Below, in pieces: positions 11,901 to 24,500 of a stretch of DNA of 64,000 nucleotides. The translations under genes were made by a program, and so were the position numbers. Within the stretch, counting starts at the first letter, position 1, and every line of letters begins with the position of its first letter. The DNA comes from Archegozetes longisetosus (Eukaryota > Arthropoda > Arachnida > Sarcoptiformes > Trhypochthoniidae): the NCBI GenBank assembly GCA_018873245.2, contig JAEMBT020000004.1, forward strand, positions 8,287,073 through 8,351,072, read 5' to 3'. The notes below the pieces were generated by a model. The model ran no database searches. It saw only the letters and a program-made list of their open reading frames with translations, and was not told the origin of the DNA.

Positions 11901-12037
11901 ATGTAACTCATCGAAAATACAAAAATCTAAAACTAACCCGAAGTTTTTGGTAATCCATTTGGATCAATGTCTGAATCAATAATTTGAATAGAATTGATTA
12001 ACAATAAGTAGAGGAGACTGCTGGTACAAAATTTCAT
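8986..12037 (-). CDS. Cys-loop ligand-gated ion channel subunit, anion-channel type (apparent frameshift in exon 2)
   Basis: Pentameric ligand-gated channel subunit of nerve or muscle membrane, about 504 aa, in 13 exons: 12037-11938, 11787-11712, 11624-11557, 11465-11354, 11275-11232, 11154-11045, 10965-10883, 10765-10637, 10247-10133, 10073-9959, 9694-9674, 9587-9399 and 9339-8986. Visible parts: signal peptide MKFCTSSLLYLLLINS; FWIPD (the conserved WxPD); Cys-loop with 13 residues between C177 and C191 (CPMDFHEYPTETTVC); TM1 ending LIVGLSWLSFW; TM2 with VPSRVTLCVTSLLTLISQ; TM3 VCMMFIFGSLVEFAIV; TM4 ILFPICFCLFNIIYWMVLY. The P-S-R before TM2 resembles the PAR of anion channels, so a glutamate-, GABA-, histamine- or pH-gated chloride channel is likely; the ligand cannot be told. 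Exon 2 only reads through if one base is skipped. Intron 4 starts with GC. Exons 6 and 9 use unusual GTTCG donors. Confidence 0.85.
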
Positions 12038-13358
12038 TTTTAAGGTAAGCTTCAAAGTTTATAATTAAAACTTGCAAAAACTGCAGACTTTCTTTGAGAA
12101 GACTTGTGAATCAAAGTGTGCTCGACTTGGGATTATTCACAATAAATACAATGAAAAAAATTTATAAATTAGACATGCATAAAATAAATCAATGGACAAA
12201 GCCTTAAAAAATCAGAATATTCTGCAAGCAATCACGCAATAGTGTACAGGTATTTAACTAATAGTTTTTGTGTTAGTTCTCGAAAAATGTATGGAAATGG
12301 GTTTGAATAACGCTTTTAGCGTTAACTGTAAAAATAAATTGATCTAGAATTCAATGTTTGCTTCTAATAAATTGAATTTTAAAAATCATTATGGAAGAAA
12401 TGAGATCAATTTGTTTAACTAAATCACAGAAAACGTTTAGGTAAACAATGTAGAGTTTGCAACGTTAAAACGAAGCACAGTTAAGAGAAAAGCACTGTTC
12501 ACAGTTATCCTCCTCGTCACGAACGTGATATTGATCTTAATTTTTAATCGCGATTCCTTATTTTGTCTTAAGTGATAAAGAATTGGATCTGATATTATAT
12601 AGACTATTATGGTCTGATAGAAATGTTTGCATAGGAAGGCATCATTTTTGGGTGCTATGTATGATTTTAGTTTGATTGAGTATACTGAACCTGTTAAACG
12701 TATTGTTCCAGTAATAATAGTATAACTTCTAATAACTTTAATGCTCTCATACGATATCGATCAAAACGCTAACAAAAACTTGTTTACAACAATTGACTGA
12801 CGGAAAACCTGACATTTATTTTGCAATAAGTGTTCAATTTGTTATTAAACAATGTGAATAGCATTCAGTTTAGTAAATAGTATGAATCGATTGAGTTTTT
12901 ACCTGTTCTTTTAGATTTTGACTCAAACGTTGCCTTCAATCAAATTTTCAGATTATTAATAAGTCATTGAAAATTTGAGGTCTATTAAAGACATAATATC
13001 TGACTTTAGACTTTGCGATTTTAGACTTTTTGACTTGAGATTGCAAAAAAAAGAAATTGATTTTCAAAAGCAAAATCTGAATCATATTTTCTAAACTAAT
13101 TTCTGTAACTTGTATTGTTTGAGTATTAGAAGTATAATAAGATTGGATTAGGTTTGAAGTTCATTTAGAACAAACTCATAATAAACAAGATCAAGGTATT
13201 GTTTAATAATATCTTAGCCTCTAGGCATCAATTTATTAAGTACATTATTATTAAGTTTATTTTACAACCTTAACTATTGTTGACTTACTAGAGGGAAGTT
13301 AAGATTCGCTGATTCTTAGCCAACTTATGTTCTTATTGTCCAATAGATGTCACACTAT

Positions 13359-13433
13359 TGAGCGATAGCAAACTTCTAAATATTTTCTAATGAGTTCACA
13401 CATATGAACGGTGTTTAGTATTGCTATCGTTCA
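13359..13433. repeat. Imperfect 13-bp inverted repeat
   Basis: TGAGCGATAGCAA at 13359-13371 matches the reverse complement of 13421-13433 at 12 of 13 positions, with a loop of about 49 nt. It resembles the hairpin at 7524-7600 in size and spacing but not in sequence. Confidence 0.6.
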
Positions 13434-14478
13434 TTGCAGTCCTAAAGAAATTAAAGTGTTGGTTAGATTCCATAGATCCTGTAAATTTAATACAGCTATA
13501 ATTTGAACCTTGAGCAAATATCAAATATAAAATGATAAACCCATTCTTTAAACTAAATTTAGAAAATTAAAGGAAAACTTCAATTTTTAACAGTGATATA
13601 TGAGGAAAACTTTTGTTATATTTTTAAGGCGTTTTGTCAATATTTATGAAGTTTGCGATTAAACTTCACTGTAAGATATTAACATTTAATGTGATAACAA
13701 CTCTTATAATTATGTTTTTTTTTAATGAACAATCATTTTAGTCAATACAAAAAATTTGTGTTCATTTTATTGAGTTAAACTGAACTTAAAGACTGAACTT
13801 TGGAAATAAGCCGTTTCTCATAAATTGAACTAAATCATTCTGAAAATCTCAATCACAGCAATATTTATCATATGAGGGTCTATTTTGAAAATAAGAGATC
13901 TCGATTAATTCAATTTATTTGGTGTTCGGCAAAGTTGGAGAAACAATTCGCAACTAATTTATACGTTTGAAAGAAATACTTTAGTAAACTTTAATCAGTA
14001 TCAAAATACTAGAATCTCAACACTAACAGTCTAGTTACTTTGTCGGTAACTTAAATATTTATCGCACTATTAATTAGATATTGATTTAAAGGTGTTTTTA
14101 CTTAAGAAATAGCCTCAAACAAAATATTATATATCATTCTGAGCTGTAATACAGTTCAATTAATTCAGGCATTAGTCTACGATCTAGACTTCAATCCATT
14201 GATTTATAGTTTAATTTCATTAAACACAATCTTTTTCTGTCTGATAAATGTCAGACCGATTGCTACAAACAGGTGATGGCCATTGTTTCTGTCTTGAAAA
14301 ACGATGATAAATTGTTTTTGGTGTGCGCACAAATCTAGTATAATATGCTTTTTTATCAAAGCATTTGTCTGATTGCCGCCCCTAATACTTTAGGTGACTT
14401 AACTCGTGGCCGCAGTTAATTTTTTATTGTCAGCATAATTTCATATAACAAAAGGGCTCAACTCATTACTCTTCTCCT

Positions 14479-14546
14479 ACATCTATAACAGTTATACATC
14501 TACAACAATCATACATCTGTAACAATCGTACATCTACAGCCAATCA
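14479..14546. repeat. 17-bp tandem repeat, 4 copies
   Basis: Four consecutive units of the form ACATCTNNAACANTNNT, each beginning ACATCT and differing by a few substitutions. The period is constant at 17 bp. Confidence 0.8.
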
Positions 14547-17500
14547 TCCATATTAATCAAATAACTCAATTGAATTAAAGTTAATTATCGACTTAATCAA
14601 CTTCTCCCATCCTAAGTATTCGTTTTCAATTTGTTAGAATTTTAACCTAAAAACCATTTGTTCAAAGAGTGACACACAATAGAGAAACTTAAAAAAGTAT
14701 GAGATATGCCCTTTAGTTGGAGAAACGATTCAATTTTGATACCATATCCGCTTGAGTGCTAATACTTGCTGTTCTTTCATCGATCATTCATATTGACAGT
14801 TAACGCGATGCACTCAATTGTGGCCGTAATAATTATAATGGCAATCAAAGGTACTCCTATTGGGAGATATATATTGTGCTTTCAGTTCTCAATCTGGTAA
14901 TTACACTCACCACTAAATAATTCCTACAGGAAGTCAAATATCAAGAAAATTAAATCTTACTACTCTAAATCGTTATAAAATATTTCCAAAACAATTCTTT
15001 TCTAATAACTATTTTGCAACTTTAATACAAGCTTTTGGATCACATTTCGAAACCGAATGTTCTCAGTACAGCAAACCTGATAGTATAGTATGCCTGCAGA
15101 CCATCACAATAAGTATATGAATTGATGGTTTGTGTTTTAACAAAATTACTTTTATATGCTGTTTGTTTCTTCATATATTGCAGCACCAGCAAAGGTAACT
15201 CATGTACTGTTGAAATCTTGAGACAAGCCCATGATTATAGGCTGTCATTTCATTGATGAGCGTACAGAGAAGGTCACGACTTCATACTTCAATTGCTTCA
15301 CTAATCGAGACTTTTAGAGAGTAATTTCAGGTGCAATACTGTTTCATCTCAAATTCATTAGCGCTTTACATTTCATTCAATTTATCTTGTTTGATTCACT
15401 CAATTTTCACTTGTTTTCAAATCAATTCTTATCTGAGTTGTTCCAATCGAACCTAAAACTGAGTTGAGTAGAAAATCGATGACTAAATTTTAATTCTAAC
15501 CTTCGGAAAGTCGAGAGGAAGCAGAAAATCTTATTTGTCTAATCTCCACTGTGAAAGTGAATTTTAGAAAATTATAGTCGAAAGAAGCAGAATTTAGCAA
15601 TTTAGCGGGTGGAACTATTACGGGGAGGATCTGTGCCAGCGCTTCGGTTTCTAAAAACAGTAATTTTAAGTAATTTTGGGTTTATTGTCTATAGCATGGA
15701 AATTGCACATCAAATGTTTTTTCCTTTTCCTCCTTTATTATTTTAAATTTTTTTTCTTAACTTTTCTTTTTTACTTATTGTTTTCAACCAACAATATCTT
15801 CATATCAGCCTTTATTATTATAATATTTTATTTCTAATCAAAACTGGTTTCAATATTGTTTGAATTGTAAGCGATTTTTTTCTACTACTATTTTATAACT
15901 TTTTTCCTTTTAATTCAATCAAATCTTTCGAATCCAATATCATATATCGAAGTTTTCTTTCAGGTTTAGCTTTAAAACATTTTCTAGATATTTCTGATGA
16001 GATTTTGTTACTTGATTTTTGTCTGCGACTTAAGTTTCGGAGGCTAAGTATAGTAGAGTTACTTGGCTAAAGTTAAATTTGCTTTTGGGATAAACAAAGA
16101 CTAGGAAACACTGGATAACTATTAGAGTATTGAAACACGAAGTACGAGTGCCGCTCAATTAATCACAGTTTTCCATTTTACAATTTCCTCTTGTTCTCGC
16201 ATTTCTTCAGATCCCGGATTCTTCAGACAACTTTTGCTATGTTTTATCATTAATTTAACGTTCACAAATGAAAAATACTTAAAGCAAACAAAGTTAAAAA
16301 GTAACTAAATTGGAACATGCTTGAACCTTTTCAATATTTAGCAAACTTTATGACAACTTGTGATAACTTTATTATAAGAAGTTTGTCCGAAAACAAAATG
16401 AATGTTGGTTTTTAGTTAAAATATTCTCATCGAACGTGATCTTCTGCTTAGGCCTCTATCTTTCACAGGTAATGATGAAATATTAGAGGAACCCGTTTTT
16501 ATGTACTTTTCTGTCTATGAATATAAATGCTAACAAATCCTTTTCAAAAGCCGAAACATTTAGCAATTATTATAATATGATTTTAAAGCTATTACCAGAA
16601 TATTTAAGCGAATTCACAGCTCATGTATTATTGATTAAGTGAAGACAGGGATCTGTTTTGCGCAAGTTTAAAGACAGTGTGAAAAACTGTGTGGGACTCA
16701 TGTTTCCAAATAATTATAAAATATAATAGCGTTTGAGCAAATGAAATGCGAATATTTTTAACTGTCAATTAAATCCTAATGTTTTAATTATGGTGATTAA
16801 TATTCTTCGTACCTCAACAGTATACTTACAGAAGTACTAATTTCGCAAATCGGCTCTTCAAATAGAAGTAATACTATTTTAAAATCGAATCCATTGCCGT
16901 ACACACCTTTCCGATACACACCTTGATCAACGCAAATAAACTTTTCACAAAATAATCTTATATCAGACAGTTATTCGTATCAAATTGAAGATAACTATTT
17001 GTTTGCAGAACTGTTTTGAAGAGTTGACTAACTTTAAAATAGAAATTTTATTTTTCAATTGAATCATATATTGAAAAAAATAATTAAAATTTCAAGATTG
17101 AAGCTGACTTAAATGAAATATCTATAGTATTTGCCAAATAATTAACAACTTGTTTGACTGGAATTATAGTGAAGAAGAAGACTTAGTAAACAAATTAGAA
17201 TATCATTTATATAAGATGTAAATGGAATCACTACTCCGTGACCTTTCCTTCCCTTAAAATGCTTAGCAATTCATAGTTCCTCCTCTTAAATATTGGATTA
17301 TATTCCAATCACTATAAGATTCGCCTACAAGTTAAAACTTTGATGATAATGAGTTGCAGTTGACTTTGATTAATGATCTCATATAAATTGGTTATATGGA
17401 TATTGGTATATATTCTAGTTTGCCTTCTTTCAAATTAACCGTTTTCAGTTTAAAGTTTAAAATTGTGCACTATCAATATTAATAGAGATTTAATCATATT

Positions 17501-19065
17501 TAAATTTCAACCAAATCAATTATTCACTCATGCTTTCAAATGGATTAGTAAAAATTTACAATATTTCTAGACAGTAAGTTTTTAAGTTTGAGCAAGGTTA
17601 CTAGTTGAAACTAGTAAAACTAAAAGGTCAGATTCATTTGAAAACAGACAAACAAATTGATTTTCCCCAAACTTATTATATTTATTGAGCATAATTCCTG
17701 GAAAATATATAAGTTTCGCAAAAATCTTTATGTTGGTAGGGCAACGAAAACGAGAAGTTTGTTATACAAGTGGGTCTGGTATTAAATTCTAATAAATTAG
17801 TTGTTCAATTTATTTTGAAAGTCCAGTATAGATTTCAGTATTAAGTTTAAATATTCAGATAAATCTAAGAAAACAGACCTTATGATGGAAAATATTACAC
17901 AAGTCATTTAACTCAGTGAACCATATTCTGCATAATTGATAAAAGTTGGTAAATATTCTGATTATCACAAATAACCATGAAAATTGAACTTCAATGAGTG
18001 ATTTTCAAATGAAATTCCTTATATTAAGCAAGATATTGACCATAAAGTTGTATTATTTGTAAAATGGAGCTTCGATTAAACATGAAGACCTAATTTAATA
18101 AATAGAATTGCTTAATAGAAGAATTTTATGATGTTATTTATGATATTTAAGAGAACAAATAAGAAGTATTTATGATGTTGTGTTGGATTTCATTGAAACT
18201 TTGGGCACCACGCAGTCTGAGTATACAATTCTAGTATTTACTATTCACCACAGAATCTCTTTCAAAAGTTATTTCATTCTTTTCTCTAAACTTGAATAAC
18301 TTATCCTTTTTTGTAGCAAAACCATTAAGAGTAAGAAATTTTTCATTTTAACCGAATTCCCCTATGGAGCCAAATGCTGGATATGCTGTACATAAGGCAA
18401 CCACTCCTACAGTGAGTTCCCTCACAGACTTTTTGAATTGTCCTTCAGTGCAATATAAGGTTAGAAACGAGCAATACTTTATATATTGACAACAGGAATG
18501 AACAATAGGTAAGGGGAGAGTAAATGGCAAAATAAAAGTTCGGATAGCTGTAAGGCATAGCCCCTCTCTGCTAGTATAGTGTGTGTCTGACATTCGCAGA
18601 TTTCACGGACAGGAAAATGGGTTCATATAATGGTCATCAGAGAAGGACATATGTCCACAAGAGAACTCGGAACAGGATCGTCAGAAGTGTAACTGAACAT
18701 TAGAAACACCTTTTCATTGTTAATGATCAGAGGCAAGACTAGTGGTAGAAACTCGCGAATTAAAGTCTGGTTGAGTTGGAATACATATTTGTTGTGATGG
18801 TGGCTGTTCTTAACGACCTGAGTCGAAATTTATTCACACAGGTGTAGGTCATTCCCTGCTGTTGGGGAGGACAGACCGACTTCCAAGCTGTCACTCACGA
18901 TCACACCGGGACCATCACATTGGATGCCAATAAGCAGAGCTACCGGCTCTTAACCGTTGCGCGTCCAACTTATAAGAGATCTCCTGCTGCTCTACCTGTG
19001 CTTCGAATTTCACAAAAATATCTCCTTTCCCAACATTATGTTTAGCTCATCCAACAACACTATTG

Positions 19066-19088
19066 GTGTAGTAGTAGTAGTAGTAGTA

Positions 19089-19121
<33 letters not shown>
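19066..19121. repeat. (GTA)n trinucleotide microsatellite
   Basis: Run of GTA/TAG trinucleotides with one single-base interruption near 19090. No open frame of interest crosses it. Confidence 0.9.
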
Positions 19122-19122
<1 letters not shown>

Positions 19123-19915
19123 TGTGTAGTTGTGCGACAAACTGTTAACTCAGTTGATCGCTAACTTACAGGAATTTTGAAGGAGTGGTCCCATCACTAG
19201 TTCAAACTCGGATACAGAGTTTGAGATAGAAAATGAAATTTTGCTTGTTTTAAATTAATGAAATTTCTTTAACACCTTTATTGAAATTGAACTGAGAACA
19301 TATATATTGATTGTAATTAGTTGAACACTGAGGGCAATAGGTAACTGAAAGCTCATAGGATTGAGTCTTACTTAGTATCGTTGCCATAATATCGTCCTTA
19401 TAAATGATGAATAGTTGAGGTAAGTTATGGAGTAAAAGCTTACACCAGGTAAAGGAGGTTCACTCAAACCGTCCCCGCATATGCATAGATGAGAATCTAA
19501 TGAAGTGGAAATTCTAATTAGTTTTATTCTTAAGGCCCTGACTTTGGCTATCCATTTATATTTTAGTTACCCCTCCTTCAAGAGACGTGGAGGTGATTCA
19601 TAACAATGGATAATGAAGATACCAATGTTTGTTATGAACAAGTATTATGACTGTAGTATCATATATTTTGTGCATATTGACTGAAACCACAACATTTTTT
19701 ATTATTATTATGTATTTTACGTTAACTTATGTTTATTGAGAATTTATCCTTTTAGTGGCGAACGAGAAACTCTTTTATTAAATAACTTTTTCAATGCACG
19801 TGATGAAAAGAAATACTGCTGCTATTCAAAAGTTCTATTCATTTCGAAATGCAGTAGCTTTTACTCTCTTCTATTGTACAATCAGTAGTATATGAGATAG
19901 AAGCACAAAATTAAA

Positions 19916-19920
<5 letters not shown>

Positions 19921-19967
<47 letters not shown>
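19921..19967. repeat. (TC)n microsatellite
   Basis: Uninterrupted TC run of about 47 bp. It reads GA on the - strand. Confidence 0.95.
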
Positions 19968-19970
<3 letters not shown>

Positions 19971-21458
19971 CCTAAACATAAATGATAGGAAGACAGAGAA
20001 AAACTATCATATATTGCACACAATCTTTGCGCATAGAAAGAATTGGTAGTTAGTTGTGACTGAACTTTGAGAGTCCTGAATCCTATGTCTCTCTGCTATA
20101 GGGTTCGAAATATGATGAACTCTTGCAAGTTATTCATGTATTAATAATGTTAATCAATAAGTTTTTAAACCTGACAAGAATAGAAACGCTTGAGAAACGC
20201 ATTACAATCAATTATTTAGTTTGACAATTAATTTTTTGAAACTCTTAATTAATGAGTTGTTGAATAGTGGCACCAAAACAAGACAGTCAAATGATTGAAA
20301 AACATGGTTGAATCAAATTACGCTTATTTAAAGTGACACTTTTCAGTGAATTACTTCAGGCATGATATATACTTGGACTGAGTTTGCCTACAAATGCGCA
20401 GTACTTGAGCTTTGAGCGCATCAACTTTTTTGCTGGCGATCTTTATCCTCAACAAAAACAACTTGTATTCCCGATAAGAAGCGGTAAACTAAAAAGATTT
20501 TAAAACTACAGCTCAAAACTATCTTATCTTCTTTGTTTGCCTCACAATTAAACTGTTTTCAATCTAAGATTTTTACTTTCGAGTATTAGTATTTTCTGCT
20601 AAACTCCTATTTCGTTTCCACTGTAGATATGCTAACCAGATATGGAATCTATGCTAACAGCTTCTTGTCTTGTCATCGCATTTTGACACATGCAGGTCCT
20701 GTCCATCTGCTTGAGGCATTCCGAATACTTGCTTTTGAATAATAGCCTGAAAGTTGTAGATCGAAATGCGTTAGTGTGAAATGCGATCAAAAATTTAGTG
20801 CATTTTCATGTAAGTAATAGTGAAAAGTGTATGCATCTTATTCGCTAGCATTGCCTCTGTCGAATCCATTTATCATTGAAAACACTTTACAATCATTTTT
20901 CACTTGCAGTCACATTGAGGCCGACTCTGGACAATCCTTCTTTCCCGACTTGAGCCATGATTGTTGATGGTTGAAGTAATTGATAATTTTTGTGCAAAAA
21001 TAATGTATTTGTTGCAACTTACATATTATGAGATTTAATGTTTTCCTGAAGGATATGTGAAAGAACTCTACAATAAAATATGATATTTCCATAACACTGA
21101 GAAAGGCAGTGGTAATCAAGTGTAATCTAGTTTTTCCATTCGAGCATCATTTGTCTTTTCACCGCCTCATTCACTCGGCTTTGAGAATTAGATATCGATT
21201 CGAAAGTTAAATATTGCTATAAAACTGCACATTCCCTATCATACAATTCATAGAAAATTATTAGCAAATCAATTTATGAGTGCTACTTTCACTCATAATT
21301 TACACCCATTAAACATTTTCTAACTATTTTTAAATTCTTTTATACTCTTTTCGCGAACATTATCGCAAATCTTTATTGCAGCTTACCTCAAATATAACTA
21401 ATTGAAAAACTAAAACAAATATTGACTTTTAGTAGCAATACTTTGATCCCGCTTTAAC

Positions 21459-21460
<2 letters not shown>

Positions 21461-21517
<57 letters not shown>

Positions 21518-21540
21518 ACTCACTCACTCTGTCCGTCCGT
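21461..21540. repeat. Compound (CT)n / (CACT)n / (GTCC)n microsatellite
   Basis: Perfect CT run to about 21512, then CACT units to about 21529 and two GTCC units. The sequence runs on into CTATCTAT, a typical compound microsatellite. Confidence 0.93.
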
Positions 21541-24500
21541 CTATCTATTACTTTGTTGATGAATCACAAATCACAATATGAATGAGTTTAGCGAGAGAGG
21601 CAACAAATAATCAAATCAATTGAATTGAGTGGTAAATATAGTTTTTTTGTGTAAAGGCAAATGCAAATTAATCGGAATGTGATTATTTACCAATTTGATG
21701 GAATATTGAAGTTGAAAAGGTTGGAACACTTGGAGAGTGAATATTATGGAAGGGAGGTTTAAGTGTGGCATCATATGCTACATAATGACATTAATATGAT
21801 TTTGTTTGGAAACATCTTGGATTCATTCAATCAATTGTATCACTGAATGCAAAATAATAGGTTCGCCATGGCAGCAGCTGTTTCCTTCTCAATGGAATGA
21901 ATGGATGAAAAGATTTTGTAACATTGACGACATGCAGCATCATATCCTTAGACACAATAGATTTGGTTTACCGTAAGGTGCATTCCATTGACTGAAAAGA
22001 TGGAAATCAGATATAGCATGAAGTGTTTTCATAAACTAATACTAAATTAAATAACCCCAAAATAAATGCCAACCAAAATATCTTATTTATTCTTTGTATT
22101 ATCCTTATAGTAGTGCCTATTTTTCTCCCTATCCATCTGAACATGTTTCATGTTTTCTAAATGCTTTTCAAATTTTTCAATTCAGTTTTATTGAATGAAA
22201 ATCGCAAAATATAGAGCGATATAAAGACCAAATCAAAATATATAACAAATCAAAATATCTAACAAATCGTATGAAAGAAATCCACACACAAATTATTATT
22301 CAATTAAACAACGATTACATTCAATTCAATCAATTCTTATCCTTTGTTTGCTTGAAAATCATTTTTATAATTTTCCGAATTGTATAAAATATTCAGTGAC
22401 GACAAGTCAATTAGGCAAGTGTGAAAAGAAACTGTTGACGTAAATTCTTAGACCCACTCATAAGAACGAATGTTATGATTGATCCCCATAGGAATGCATT
22501 GAAACGATTGGTTATGCATGAAATTAATAAAGTGAATCAAATTCCATAAGTCACCGCATTATCTTGAGAGTGCAGTGCATTACGTACATCTTCCATTCTC
22601 TTTGCCATGAATCCGTTGTGCTTCAACAATGATGGCTGTGATTCCCCAAGTTTATCTGATTTAAATATGAATATACACTATACGGATAGGAATAGTTTAT
22701 GCTCTCTCCTAAACGTGGCCTACACACTATGTCACTTATTGTCAATTGCATTACTAAAAGTAAGATGCATTCATTTTTAGTTCCGATCTTTCCCTCCGTT
22801 CATACTCAACTTTCCAACTTTTTTTATAGCTTACACTGTGATCAGGCGACACAGAAAATGTAAAGAATGAGAGACCATTTTAATACATTATAGTGCTCTT
22901 AGGATATCCGGATACTTAGGGGCACAAAATAGAAGAGAGAAAGACAACTAAAACAGAATAAGCTAATGCTAACATAGAATTTCATTTCTTCAATATGTTT
23001 GATTCTTATTAGATTTTAATGGATACAAATCTCAATGTAAAAACGACTCCATTAAACATTGGCCCATAAAATATGCTTAAAATATGACATTAAGCTCGAA
23101 AGATTCCATTTAGCATCGGAATAATGCATAACTTTGTCACCCACTCATAAGATATTCAATTTTCATTTTTTCCTTCTATTTATAGAGTACTCTCAAGAGT
23201 AGTTTGCTCTCAAATTTAATATCAAAATAGTTAATTTGATATTCATTTTAGACGACTTGAGATTTTTATTATCTCAAAAACAAATTTTTACTCTACTTGA
23301 AGATAAAAGTTTTAACAAGTTTTCAATAATTTGAGAAGATATTGATTGCGTATAGAGTTGAAAGTAGAGACTGTTTTTAAGTTTAGCATAAGTAATAACT
23401 AAATTCTAGTACATTTGTAACTGAATTGATTCATTTTTCTTACTGTAGTAAAAATAAGAGTTAGAGCACGATTCGAGTAAAGAAGGTTTCTTAAAGTAAA
23501 AATACATGTTGTCTGCATTGATGACGTGGATGAGTGACTAGAGTCTGTCCATAATTACAACTCATTTTGGATAATATTGATTTGTGTTATACTGTACACG
23601 ATAGAGAGAAGGATACTATTATCGCACACCTATAATTTGTAGTCATGTAAACAATTTGTGATATTCACTTATACCTGTTTTGTTCGCATACATTGTGCTA
23701 TGCATTATATAAGTTACTGATCAGTCTTGTTAACATAAAGCTTCATTTGCCTAAAGAATCAATGTGTGGTACTGTTCTTTTAATGAAATACTAGAGTCAA
23801 CATATGCGCAGGAAATACATGTCGATGAAGGTATGTTTTCCATAGTGCTGACACTCCCCTCTCAATTCAACTCGTCAAACAATATTCTCCTGATCTAAAT
23901 GTCGCTTTTTTTTCGAGAAAACACTACTTTCTGACGAATAATAATTGTCAATTTGACATAAGCCAACTGTCAATGTTGGCTACAGTTACATTCAATAAAC
24001 AAGTTTTTCATACAACCAAATATAGATAACTTTCATTCCGTGCCTATTCTATGCCTATTCTATGACATAAAAGATCTTTTGAAACAAAGTCTCGAATGGC
24101 GAGTCAGTACTGCTATAGATTTGATTGGGAAAATGTTGAAAAAGTACTGCAAAATTGCGCTTAGAATCTGAGTTTTGTAAATAATGTTTAAGTGAATTAT
24201 TATTGATGTAATTGAGAGTGAATATCATAATAGTTGGCTCATTCATTGACACATAAGGCCTATTGATTTTGCTCACTTATATACTGTATATCTATAGTAT
24301 ATTGAATTATATTGAGGTAAAAAGAGTGAAATAGAGTCCAAACAGAATACTATTGTATAGGATTAACATTAGAGGTTCTTTTTGAGAAGCTTAGAATGAA
24401 AATTGAATGAAGGTTTTTCTACCATTTTATAACATATAAAAGCCATTGTGACGTGTCCTTTATGTATTGTACCCAACTATACATCGCTACCATTCGCTTT

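Larger units (their letters stand above)
12038..21460. other. Gene desert, left part
   Basis: No convincing exon on either strand. The channel promoter should lie just to the right of 12037. Other contents are a 13-bp inverted repeat (13359-13433), a 17-bp tandem repeat (14479-14546), a relatively GC-rich patch open on both strands (about 18840-19020), a GTA repeat and a TC repeat. The 81-aa open frame at 18593-18348 (-) has no recognisable domain. Confidence 0.55.

Noticed and set aside
18348..18593. 81-codon - strand frame (MSDTHYTSREGLCLTAIRTF...)
   Set aside because: No domain, signal or splice context; the length is within chance for this composition.
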